DNA of 42,324 nt. It comes from Flavobacteriales bacterium CG_4_10_14_0_2_um_filter_35_18 (lineage in GTDB: Bacteria; Bacteroidota; Bacteroidia; Flavobacteriales; Flavobacteriaceae). Of this stretch, positions 9,705 to 17,101 are shown in pieces (position 1 is the first letter of the stretch; each line of letters begins with the position of its first letter). The translations under genes and the position numbers were made by a program. Under the pieces are notes generated by a model. The model saw only the letters and a program-made list of their open reading frames with translations, made no database searches and was not told where the DNA came from. The stretch covers positions 1-42,324 of the forward strand of contig PFPU01000126.1 of assembly GCA_002793215.1 (NCBI GenBank), read 5' to 3'.

Positions 9705-11015
9705 TTAAACTAGGTTGATTCTGACTTTTTTATTTTTTAGTTTAGTATTGTTTAACAGGCCAATAAGTTGATTTACTTTAAAACTTGAAACGGCTACAAA
9801 GGCGCAATCTTGTTTAAGTTCAATCATTCCTAATTCATCTTTTTCAAGGTGTCCTTGTTTTATGAATAAGCCGGCAATATCCCCTTTTGAGATTTTATCT
9901 TTGCGACCGCCCGAAATAAACAAAGTTTGCCAATCATTAGCTTCTGTCATTGTTTTATTTTCTATGATTTCAATTTTTGAATCTTTAATAAAATCGGGTA
10001 AATTTTCGCGTTCCCACTTTATAACATAAGCGGTACCGGCATGATTCATGCGAGCGGTTCTTCCGTTTCTATGGGTAAATTCCTGCACGCGGTGTGGCAA
10101 TTGATAATGGATGATAAATTTTAATTCTTGTATATCTAAACCTCTAGCAGCCAAATCGGTGGCAATAATGATTTGGTGTGTTTTATTTCTGAATTTTATC
10201 AGAGCGCGTTCTCTTTCAATTTGTTCCATCCCCCCAAAAAAACAACCGTGATTTATCTTATTTTCGGTAAGAAAATCGCTGACAATTTGAATGGTATCTT
10301 TAAAATTACAGAAAATAATTCCGGGTTCATTGCCAATGTGATTGAGCAAATTAACAAGGGTCTTTAACTTGTCTTTTGAAGGAGAAATAACTGTTTTTAG
10401 CTTTAATTGCGCAATGCCTTCCTCAAGATAATTGATGTAAAACGGATTTTCTAATCCTACAAATTTAGGAATTTCAATAGATTGGGTGGCTGAAGTTAGG
10501 ATTCGCTTTGAAACTTTTGGCAAAGCCAATACAATTTCATTCATATCTTCTTCAAAACCAATTTCTAAAGATTTATCAAATTCATCTAAAACTAACGTAT
10601 TGATATTTTGAATTGAAAAGCTTTCTTTTCGCAAATGATCGGCAATTCTACCCGGTGTGCCAACTAAAATTGTTGGAGGGTGTTTTAGTTCTAACTTATC
10701 TTTAGAAAACGGGCGACCTCCATAAACGGCATTGGCTTTAAAACCCGCACCCATATCTCTAATAACTTGTTCAATTTGAATGGCTAACTCACGTGAAGGA
10801 ACTAAAATAAGTACTTGAACCTGCGATAAAGCAAGCTCCAATTTATTGATAATTGGCAATAAAAAGGCAAAAGTTTTGCCCGTTCCTGTTGGAGATAGCA
10901 AGACAATATTTGAATGGTTTTCTATGGCCTTTTGGGCTTCTTCTTGCATCATATTGAGTTGTTTAATTCCCAATTTATCAAGAATATTTTTTTGTGTTTT
11001 AAAATGAGCGGACAT
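9705..11015 (-). CDS. DbpA-like DEAD-box helicase (helicase 3, DEFD variant)
   Basis: This 436-residue helicase has motif I SPTGTGKT, Ia PSREL (Ser for the usual Thr), Ib TPGR, motif II DEFD (LDEFDKSLE), motif III SAT, motif V ARGLD and motif VI HRNGRTAR. The last 75 residues or so (ISGGRKDKISKGDIAGL, later CAFVAVSSFKVNQL and KNKKVRINL) match the DbpA RNA-binding domain. In E. coli DbpA this domain recognises hairpin 92 of 23S rRNA and targets the helicase to large-subunit assembly; the same role is inferred here. It is the first gene of the three-helicase unit. A -7 box lies only 5 nt upstream of the ATG, suggesting a leaderless or near-leaderless mRNA. Confidence 0.9.
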   Translation of the reverse strand: MSAHFKTQKNILDKLGIKQLNMMQEEAQKAIENHSNIVLLSPTGTGKTFAFLLPIINKLELALSQVQVLILVPSRELAIQIEQVIRDMGAGFKANAVYGGRPFSKDKLELKHPPTILVGTPGRIADHLRKESFSIQNINTLVLDEFDKSLEIGFEEDMNEIVLALPKVSKRILTSATQSIEIPKFVGLENPFYINYLEEGIAQLKLKTVISPSKDKLKTLVNLLNHIGNEPGIIFCNFKDTIQIVSDFLTENKINHGCFFGGMEQIERERALIKFRNKTHQIIIATDLAARGLDIQELKFIIHYQLPHRVQEFTHRNGRTARMNHAGTAYVIKWERENLPDFIKDSKIEIIENKTMTEANDWQTLFISGGRKDKISKGDIAGLFIKQGHLEKDELGMIELKQDCAFVAVSSFKVNQLIGLLNNTKLKNKKVRINLV

Positions 11016-11019
11016 TTTG

Positions 11020-11027
11020 CAAAAGTA
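11020..11027 (-). promoter_or_regulatory. -7 box TACTTTTG for the three-helicase operon
   Basis: On the minus strand the sequence reads TACTTTTGCAAAATG, the ATG being the helicase 3 start. TACTTTTG fits TAnnTTTG, with the C often seen after it. The expected transcription start falls at or beside the start codon. No clear -33 element was seen. Confidence 0.5.
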
Positions 11028-11139
11028 CTGCTAATCTGCATAAGTCTGTTATTTTAATTTTTAGGGGTTATTTTAGGTAATTAGGATAAAAGATATTAAT
11101 TTCACGACAGAAAAAATTAATTTTTAAATAGTTAAGAGC

Positions 11140-11496
11140 GTGATACAAAAATTAAATTGGAATGCGATTCCTACCGAACAAGTCAACCCCATGATGGTGC
11201 GCCAAATGGTTTATGGCAAAGAAATTATGATTGTAAAAATGAGCTTTAAAGATGGTTTTGAAGTCCCTTGGCATCAACACCCTAATGAACAAATAAGTCA
11301 AATATTCAAAGGGATTTGTCGCTTTTGGCTTGCCAATCAAAGTGAATCTATTGATTTAAAAGCTGGTGAAATTCTCGTAATTCCTGCCAATGTTGCACAT
11401 AAAGCCTTGATGATTGGCGCTGTAGAAGCGGTAGATACTTTTTCACCTCCACGTCAAGATTGGCTTGATGGTACCGATAATTACTTAAAAAGATAG
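11140..11496 (+). CDS. Cupin-domain protein
   Basis: A 118-residue single-cupin protein. Cupin motif 1 is VPWHQHPNEQISQIFKG (His45, His47 and an acid/amide ligand at 50-51), and motif 2 is LKAGEILVIPANVAHKA (His87). These histidines are the usual metal ligands. The C-terminal FSPPRQDWL is common in small bacterial cupins of this kind. The start is GTG at 11140: an in-frame TAA at 11125 limits extension, and the next Met would remove the first strand. The stop is followed after 3 nt by the SDR gene, so the two form an operon. This operon sits in opposite orientation inside the helicase cluster. Substrate unknown. Confidence 0.82.
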   Translation: MIQKLNWNAIPTEQVNPMMVRQMVYGKEIMIVKMSFKDGFEVPWHQHPNEQISQIFKGICRFWLANQSESIDLKAGEILVIPANVAHKALMIGAVEAVDTFSPPRQDWLDGTDNYLKR

Positions 11497-11499
11497 ACT

Positions 11500-12264
11500 A
11501 TGGATTTAGGTTTATCCGATAAAGTTGCTTTTGTAGCGGCGTCAAGTCAGGGACTTGGCAAAGCGATTGCCTTAACTTTAGCAAAAGAAGGGGCGACCGT
11601 AATTATTTGTGGCAGAGAGGCCTCAACTTTAGCCCTTGCTAAAAAGGAGATTGAAACGGTTAGTTCAAAGCCCGTTTTAGCGCTTACGGGCGATTTATCA
11701 ATCGCTTCAAATCGCGAAAGCATTATAGCTAGGGTTTTAAAAAAGTTTAAAGTGGTTGATATTTTAGTTACCAACACGGGTGGTCCAAAATCGGGAACGT
11801 TTGAAACCTTGCATCAAGAAGATTGGGATCAAGCCTATCAATTATTGTTGGGAAGTGCTGTTGGATTAATCAGCGGATTGTTACCGGCCTTAAAAGCCTC
11901 AAAATCTGGACGCATCATTGCCATCACCTCACAGGCTGTAAAACAACCAGTTGACAATTTGATTCTTTCAAATGCAGTTCGCTCTTCGGTTGTTGGATTA
12001 ATAAAAACATTGGCTAATGAATTAGGTTGTTATAACATAACGGTCAATAATGTGATGCCCGGCTATACCGAAACTGCCCGTTTACAAAAACTGTTGCAAA
12101 GTAATCCTGAAATGGCAAATACTGTTAAAGATATTCCGCTTAAGCGTTTTGGTAAACCAGATGAATTGGCTGCCGCAGTTGCTTTTTTAGCCTCTGAACA
12201 AGCAAGTTATATCACTGGAGTTTCGTTGGCAGTAGATGGAGGATGGATAAAAAGTATGCTGTAA
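11500..12264 (+). CDS. Atypical short-chain dehydrogenase/reductase (FabG-like)
   Basis: The 254-residue protein has the SDR Rossmann fold: a cofactor-binding AASSQGLGKA near residues 13-22, GREAS after strand 2, TNTGG (91-95, replacing NNAG), and the family end GVSLAVDGG. The catalytic region has Ser144 (ITSQAVKQP) but no YxxxK: the equivalent positions read Ser157 and Arg161 in LILSNAVRSSV. This matches the known SDR branch of FabG-like proteins with imperfect cofactor and active-site motifs, so ordinary ketoreductase activity should not be assumed. It is translated 3 nt after the cupin gene, which suggests the two act on the same small molecule. It ends 4 nt before the converging helicase 4 gene. 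Confidence 0.85.
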   Translation: MDLGLSDKVAFVAASSQGLGKAIALTLAKEGATVIICGREASTLALAKKEIETVSSKPVLALTGDLSIASNRESIIARVLKKFKVVDILVTNTGGPKSGTFETLHQEDWDQAYQLLLGSAVGLISGLLPALKASKSGRIIAITSQAVKQPVDNLILSNAVRSSVVGLIKTLANELGCYNITVNNVMPGYTETARLQKLLQSNPEMANTVKDIPLKRFGKPDELAAAVAFLASEQASYITGVSLAVDGGWIKSML

Positions 12265-12268
12265 TTTT

Positions 12269-13387
12269 TTAGCTATTCGTTTCAATAAACCGAATATTTA
12301 AGGCTTTTTGAAAATTTTGAATTAAAGGCAGTTCGGTTGGAAGAATGAGTGCGATTGAATAGCCTGCTTTTCCGGCTCGCGCGGTTCTGCCACTGCGGTG
12401 TGTATAATATTCTAATTGTTCGGGCAATTGGTGGTGAATGACAAAAGCTAAATTATTAACGTCGATGCCACGTGCCGAAACATCTGTTGAAATTAAGATT
12501 TGAAGTTTGCCATTTTTAAAGGCGCGCATGGCTTTATCACGGTCACGTTGTTGCATATCACCTTCTAAAGCGGCAACCGAAAATCCCTCTAATTTTAGTT
12601 TTTCTGTCAAACTTTGTGTGCCGAGTTTTGTTCTACAAAAAATAATGCCCCGTTCACCACGTCGTTTATCTAATAAGGCAATTAAAACCTTTATTTTTTC
12701 TTTAACACTGGTTTTAATATATTGATGGGTGATGTTCGCATTGACCAAGGTGTTTTTGTTAATTTCAACCTTAGCCGCATTATTGCTCATAAATTTTTTG
12801 ATGATATTTTGAATTTCATCTGGCATTGTAGCCGAAAAAAGCCAAGTATTCCGTTTACCCGTTGTGTAGCGCAAAATACGATTTAAATCTTCTTTAAAGC
12901 CCATGCTGAGCATTTCATCGGCTTCATCTAAAACAATGGTTGATATGTGCGACAAGTCAACTTCACCACGTTCAATCAAATCTATAAGCCTTCCGGGAGC
13001 TGCAACAATAATATGCGTGGTTCGCTTTAAGGATTGAATTTGCTTTTCAATTTTTTCTCCGCCATAAACGCCTTCAATAAAGATTTTTTTATCAGAAAAC
13101 TTTGTGAATTTAAACAACTGTTTTTGAATTTGCTGAACAAGTTCTCGGGTTGGCGCTAAAATTAGGGATTGAATTGTAGGAGAATTTGAGTCTATTTGTT
13201 GCAAAATAGGCAGCCCAAATGCAGCGGTTTTACCAGTTCCGGTTTGTGCAAACCCAATAAAGTCAGTTTTTGAATTCAATAAAATTGGAATTGTTTTTTC
13301 CTGAATTTCGGTTGGATTTTTAATATCCAATTCTGCTAAGGCTTTTATAAATTCCGGATTGATTCCTAAGGCTGAAAATGATGACAT
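12269..13387 (-). CDS. DEAD-box RNA helicase (helicase 4, core only)
   Basis: The 372-residue protein consists almost only of the two RecA-like domains: Q motif (PTEIQEKTIPILL), motif I AQTGTGKT, Ia PTREL, Ib APGR (Ala for the usual Thr), motif II DEAD (LDEADEMLSMG), motif III SAT, motif V ARGID and motif VI HRSGRTARAG. It stops about 35 residues after motif VI, so it lacks the long C-terminal extension of DeaD/CsdA. Closest in type to helicase 1. It lies 66 nt downstream of the cold-shock-domain gene on the same strand with no strong terminator between them, so the promoter at 14091 probably drives both. A role in unwinding RNA at low temperature is inferred. Confidence 0.92.
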   Translation of the reverse strand: MSSFSALGINPEFIKALAELDIKNPTEIQEKTIPILLNSKTDFIGFAQTGTGKTAAFGLPILQQIDSNSPTIQSLILAPTRELVQQIQKQLFKFTKFSDKKIFIEGVYGGEKIEKQIQSLKRTTHIIVAAPGRLIDLIERGEVDLSHISTIVLDEADEMLSMGFKEDLNRILRYTTGKRNTWLFSATMPDEIQNIIKKFMSNNAAKVEINKNTLVNANITHQYIKTSVKEKIKVLIALLDKRRGERGIIFCRTKLGTQSLTEKLKLEGFSVAALEGDMQQRDRDKAMRAFKNGKLQILISTDVSARGIDVNNLAFVIHHQLPEQLEYYTHRSGRTARAGKAGYSIALILPTELPLIQNFQKALNIRFIETNS

Positions 13388-13405
13388 ATAAGGTTGTTTT
13401 TTAAA

Positions 13406-13438
13406 CTATTAAAATACGTGAGCCGTCTTGTTTAATAG
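13406..13438 (-). other. Weak intercistronic stem-loop
   Basis: CTATTAAA (13406-13413) and TTTAATAG (13431-13438) form an 8-bp AT-rich stem with a 17-nt loop between the cold-shock gene and helicase 4. It has a short T-rich stretch downstream on the minus strand. It could be an attenuator or a 3'-end stabiliser, but the stem is weak. Confidence 0.3.
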
Positions 13439-13453
13439 GAAAATATTTTGATT

Positions 13454-13903
13454 TTATATTTTTTTAACGCGAACGGCATTCATTCCTTTTAAACCGCGTT
13501 CGAGCTCAAAACTAACTTTATCATTTTCTTTAATTTCATCAATAAGGCCGCTAACGTGAACAAAATATTTTTCTTGAGAAAGTGCTTCTATAATAAAACC
13601 AAATCCTTTTGAGGAATCAAAGAATGAAACTTTACCCTGTTTTTCGGCAGATTCTTCTTCGCGGTCTTCTTTTTTAGGAACGCCAATTTCAATGCTTGAA
13701 GCATCAATTTTTATTTTATTTGCAGGATCTTGAGGGGTGTCGCTAAAATTGCCATATTCATCAACATAAACCAGCATATTTTCAAGACCGCCTCCTTTTG
13801 AACTCGCTTTTCGAGCGACACGTTTTTTTTCTTTGTCTTCTCTTTTTTTCAAAAGTTTTTTTTCTCTTTCAATCTTACTAAAGGTTTGTTGCGATTTAGC
13901 CAT
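13454..13903 (-). CDS. Cold-shock-domain protein with basic N-terminal extension
   Basis: The 149-residue protein has a C-terminal cold-shock domain (residues about 88-149) beginning GKVSFFDSSKGFGFI, which includes the RNP-1-like KGFGFI, followed by the RNP-2-like KYFVHVS. The first 40 residues are dominated by Lys, Arg and Glu (IEREKKLLKKREDKEKKR). They are followed by a short conserved-looking VYVDEYGNFSDTP and an acidic linker. This architecture, twice the size of CspA, is common in Flavobacteriia. The protein is expected to bind single-stranded RNA and melt structure. It precedes helicase 4 on the same strand and has an unusually long leader. Confidence 0.9.
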   Translation of the reverse strand: MAKSQQTFSKIEREKKLLKKREDKEKKRVARKASSKGGGLENMLVYVDEYGNFSDTPQDPANKIKIDASSIEIGVPKKEDREEESAEKQGKVSFFDSSKGFGFIIEALSQEKYFVHVSGLIDEIKENDKVSFELERGLKGMNAVRVKKI

Positions 13904-14098
13904 AAATTTTAATAGGTATTTTTAATTTAGATATTTATAAATAACGTAATGTAATTATCACTTATTGGTATTGATTTATTGTTAAAAACCATTTTTTTTA
14001 ACCTAAATTATACAAAAATTAAATAAGTTGTTGTGATAAAAGTGTTCTGAAAGAACAGCAATAGCGACCTATTTTATTGAAAATTACGCGCAAAGATA
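13904..14098 (-). promoter_or_regulatory. Promoter and long 5' leader of the cold-shock gene
   Basis: On the minus strand TATCTTTG (14091-14098) fits the TAnnTTTG -7 box and is followed by GC. Transcription would start near 14086, giving a leader of about 180 nt. Near its 5' end the leader carries a hairpin, TGTTCT-GAA-AGAACA on the plus strand (14043-14057). Long leaders that refold in the cold are known for enterobacterial cspA; a similar role here is inference. From 14099 to the next gene end at 14204 I see nothing further. Confidence 0.5.
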
Positions 14099-14203
14099 GT
14101 GTTTCGTTTTCAATTTATGATAAAGGACTCCCAAATTATTTTTTTTGAATATTTATTACGACTTAAAACTCATCTTTTACAACTAATGAAATCGATTATT
14201 AAA

Positions 14204-14821
14204 TTATGCGTTGAATTTAAGAAAGCTAAAAACAGGGTCTTTAATTTTATATTGAAAACAAATCATTAAAAATATTGAATTTACAAACATGTGTAACAGC
14301 ACTAAATACAATATAGCATAAAACGGAACCCCAAGAATTTGGTAAGGCCAAGCATAAACCCAAACTCCCAAATTAATGGTAATCATTTCACCAACAACTG
14401 GAAAAATCATTGATACCAAAATAAATATTACAAATTTTTGGTTTAAACTTTTAGGTTTAAAATAAGTGATGAGCGCTCTTTCAAGTTTATACATTAAATA
14501 AAAAGCTAAAGCCCACGCAAACGGAAGCCAATATGGAAAATCCCTTCCAGCGCTTAAATTTTGATAGGTCCAAAAGTGGTTATAAATGCCCCACTTTTCT
14601 ACAATAACCCCAATTAAACTGGTGCTTAGCATCCCAAATAACAAGATTAAATTTTGTTGACTCTTTTTTAAAATTTCAACATTCAATTTCCAAACAATAT
14701 AAATTCCGAGAAGAATTGCGATTATTAAATCATGCTGGTGAAGCAAACCAATCATTACGCCTGCAAGTATTAATTTTAAAAAAGCTTTTAAAATTTCTTT
14801 TACAAGTTTGTTATAAAACAT
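14204..14821 (-). CDS. Multi-helix membrane protein, family not recognised
   Basis: The 205-residue product has about six hydrophobic helices, with aromatic-rich loops (GIYNHFWTYQNLSAG, FPYWLPFAWALAFYLMYKLE, GVWVYAWPYQILGVPFY). Charged residues are sparse, and a Glu sits in a membrane-proximal VVGEMITI. It has no signal peptide of its own and no cytoplasmic domain. It starts 11 nt after the stop of the acylase gene upstream, so the two are almost certainly co-transcribed and may act together at the envelope. I do not recognise the family. Confidence 0.75.
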   Translation of the reverse strand: MFYNKLVKEILKAFLKLILAGVMIGLLHQHDLIIAILLGIYIVWKLNVEILKKSQQNLILLFGMLSTSLIGVIVEKWGIYNHFWTYQNLSAGRDFPYWLPFAWALAFYLMYKLERALITYFKPKSLNQKFVIFILVSMIFPVVGEMITINLGVWVYAWPYQILGVPFYAILYLVLLHMFVNSIFLMICFQYKIKDPVFSFLKFNA

Positions 14822-14832
14822 ATTTTATCTTA

Positions 14833-17019
14833 TTAATTACCAGGGTGGTATTTTGATTCAACGTGTTTTAAAACCGATTCTTTATAAAAGTAAACCTCTT
14901 TAAACTGCCCTTTAGAATAGGCTAATGCTTGGTCATTAAAATGAGGTGATTTTGGGTCTCCACTATTGCCCCCTGCTAACAAGCTTTTTGCTTTTACTTT
15001 GTCGCCAAATTCAACTATGGCAACAAAACTGTTTCCGCGTGTGCCAAAAATATGTTTGGTATTATTGGTATAGTTTGCGCCAAAAGCCGCTAATGCGCCC
15101 CAAGTTCCTGAGGCTAAACCCACAGGAATACTCGGTTTTGTGTCATCAAATGCTTGACGGATAGCACCATTTAAACGTTGGTAGCGATTAATCTCACCCC
15201 AAGGGGTATTCCAAGTGCCAAAATCGGTGGTTAATTGATTGACTGTTTTGGTGAAAATTTCTAAGCGTTCTAGTTCAGGAGATTGATTTCCATAATATTG
15301 AAAGGTTTTTATCATTGATAAACCTTCGGGTTTAGCCCCTTCTTTGCCATAGGTCATGCCATAAAAATGAGCTAATGACATGGCAACCGAAGTTTCGGAT
15401 GTTTTAAAATCCCATTTGCGCAATACTTCGATGGCCTCTTTTAAATTTTTATAAGCTTTTTGATGTTTGTCATAAGCTTGAATCAAACCGGGAATTAAAT
15501 CTTTAAATGCAGGTAAATAGGGGTCGTAAGCTAAATTTATAAGTTTGTCTAAGGTAAAATCTTTTTGATTTGAAAGCAATTCAATGGCGTGAATGGCACG
15601 GTAATTTTCTTCATCATTAGACATATATTTTGGATAATTTTCTGGTTTTGGACTAAATTTTCCAGCTGCGGTAAAAGGGGTTGAATTACAATTTTGAATC
15701 CACCCATTTTGTGGATTTAAAAAGTTTATAGTTTCGGCTACTGTGTGAAGTCCTTGCCAATCGGTTTCGGGATTACTACCATCTAAGGGTTTTGTATAAT
15801 CGTATTTTTGATTGCGAATGGGCATAAAATTACCGTGAAAATAGGCAATATTACCTTCGGCATCGGCATAAACGGTGTTGTTTGAGGAATTTGTTCTAAT
15901 AGCCATCATCTCCATAAATCCTTGATAACCATTTTGTTTTGTTCTGGTAAATGATTGATTTAATGCTTTTATAGGATTCCACATTAATGACGTTGCCGTC
16001 CACTGATTATCTATAATTTGTGTGATTGGTCCGTGATGGGTGTGATAAATTGTAAAGATTTTTTCTTTAAGTTGGTTTTCTAATTTATATTTTAAAATCA
16101 CTTGTGAACTGTCGACAGGACGCCATTCTGTACCATATTTATAAGATTTTTTACCATTCTCATCTTTTATAATTTCTTTATATTCATCAATTACATCGGC
16201 ATAAGATGAGGTATGCATCCAACCCGTTTTTTCATTAAACCCTTGATAAACAAAAAATTGACCCCAAGTTACTGCGCCATACGCATTTAATCCCTCTTCA
16301 CTAACGACATGAATTTCGGGTCTAAAATAAAAAGAGGTATGAGGATTAATTAACAAAAGAGCCTTGCCAGATTTGGTTAAGTTGCCCGCAATAGCGATGC
16401 CGTTAGAACCTTGTGGCTCTTGAAACCGACTCAAATTATTTAAACCATTTCCTTCACTATTTAATGCTAAAGCGGTTTTACTTTCATAAAATGCTTTAAT
16501 GCGTTCAATTGAAATACGTTCAATGTCGCCACCAATAGAGCCTTCACTAAAATACATTGGCATCCAAGGTTCAAAATAGTTTATTAATTTTGGTTTTACT
16601 TCTGGATGTGTGTATAGATAAAAATTAATGCCATCCGCGAAAGCGACACACAACTTTTTGAGCCATTCCGGACTCTTATTATAATTTTCTTTGGCTTGTT
16701 TGGTAGTCATAAACATTTGGGCGCGTAAATCGCTGAAAACAGCCTGCTCCCCTTCAACTTCGGCTAATCTGCCAATAGCCCAAATGTAATTTTGCTCAAC
16801 GCGATTAAAATCGTCTTCACATTGGGCATACAACATTCCAAAAACAGCATCGGCATCGGTTTTGCCATAAATATGCGCAATGCCATAGTTATCTCGGATA
16901 ATTTCTACATTTTTAGCTTGATTTTTCCAAGCTAAAAGTTCCTTATCTTTTTTATTTTGACAAGATTGTATAATAAAAAGTATAAAAAATAGGCTAATAA
17001 ATTGAAAATACGTTTTCAT
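14833..17019 (-). CDS. Lipoprotein acylase of the penicillin amidase family (S45)
   Basis: The 728-residue protein begins with a lipoprotein signal ending IIQSC (Cys20), so it should be membrane-anchored outside the cytoplasm. The alpha-subunit part carries IIRDNYGIAHIYGKTDADAVFG and YAQCEDDFNRVEQN, both typical of the family. The autocatalytic site is QGSNGIAIAG: Ser205 would become the N-terminal nucleophile of the beta subunit after maturation. Later INPHTSFYFRPE and the C-terminal GNSFVAIVEFGD also fit penicillin or aculeacin-type acylases. These enzymes cleave amide-linked acyl groups from beta-lactams, acyl-homoserine lactones or lipopeptides; the substrate here is unknown. It is followed after 11 nt by a membrane protein gene. 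Confidence 0.9.
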   Translation of the reverse strand: MKTYFQFISLFFILFIIQSCQNKKDKELLAWKNQAKNVEIIRDNYGIAHIYGKTDADAVFGMLYAQCEDDFNRVEQNYIWAIGRLAEVEGEQAVFSDLRAQMFMTTKQAKENYNKSPEWLKKLCVAFADGINFYLYTHPEVKPKLINYFEPWMPMYFSEGSIGGDIERISIERIKAFYESKTALALNSEGNGLNNLSRFQEPQGSNGIAIAGNLTKSGKALLLINPHTSFYFRPEIHVVSEEGLNAYGAVTWGQFFVYQGFNEKTGWMHTSSYADVIDEYKEIIKDENGKKSYKYGTEWRPVDSSQVILKYKLENQLKEKIFTIYHTHHGPITQIIDNQWTATSLMWNPIKALNQSFTRTKQNGYQGFMEMMAIRTNSSNNTVYADAEGNIAYFHGNFMPIRNQKYDYTKPLDGSNPETDWQGLHTVAETINFLNPQNGWIQNCNSTPFTAAGKFSPKPENYPKYMSNDEENYRAIHAIELLSNQKDFTLDKLINLAYDPYLPAFKDLIPGLIQAYDKHQKAYKNLKEAIEVLRKWDFKTSETSVAMSLAHFYGMTYGKEGAKPEGLSMIKTFQYYGNQSPELERLEIFTKTVNQLTTDFGTWNTPWGEINRYQRLNGAIRQAFDDTKPSIPVGLASGTWGALAAFGANYTNNTKHIFGTRGNSFVAIVEFGDKVKAKSLLAGGNSGDPKSPHFNDQALAYSKGQFKEVYFYKESVLKHVESKYHPGN

Positions 17020-17101
17020 TTTAGCTAAAGTTAAGGATTGATTACAAATTTAATAAAAATCATTAAAGGATTGGCTTTATGTTTATTATTGACTGATTTT
17101 G

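Noticed and set aside
11500-12264. SDR as a decayed pseudogene because YxxxK is missing
   Set aside because: The frame is intact and full length, and a known SDR branch shares the replaced residues.
7600-13387. Tandem helicase genes as a recent duplication or assembly error
   Set aside because: The four proteins differ in motif II, tails and length, so they are old paralogues rather than copies of one gene.
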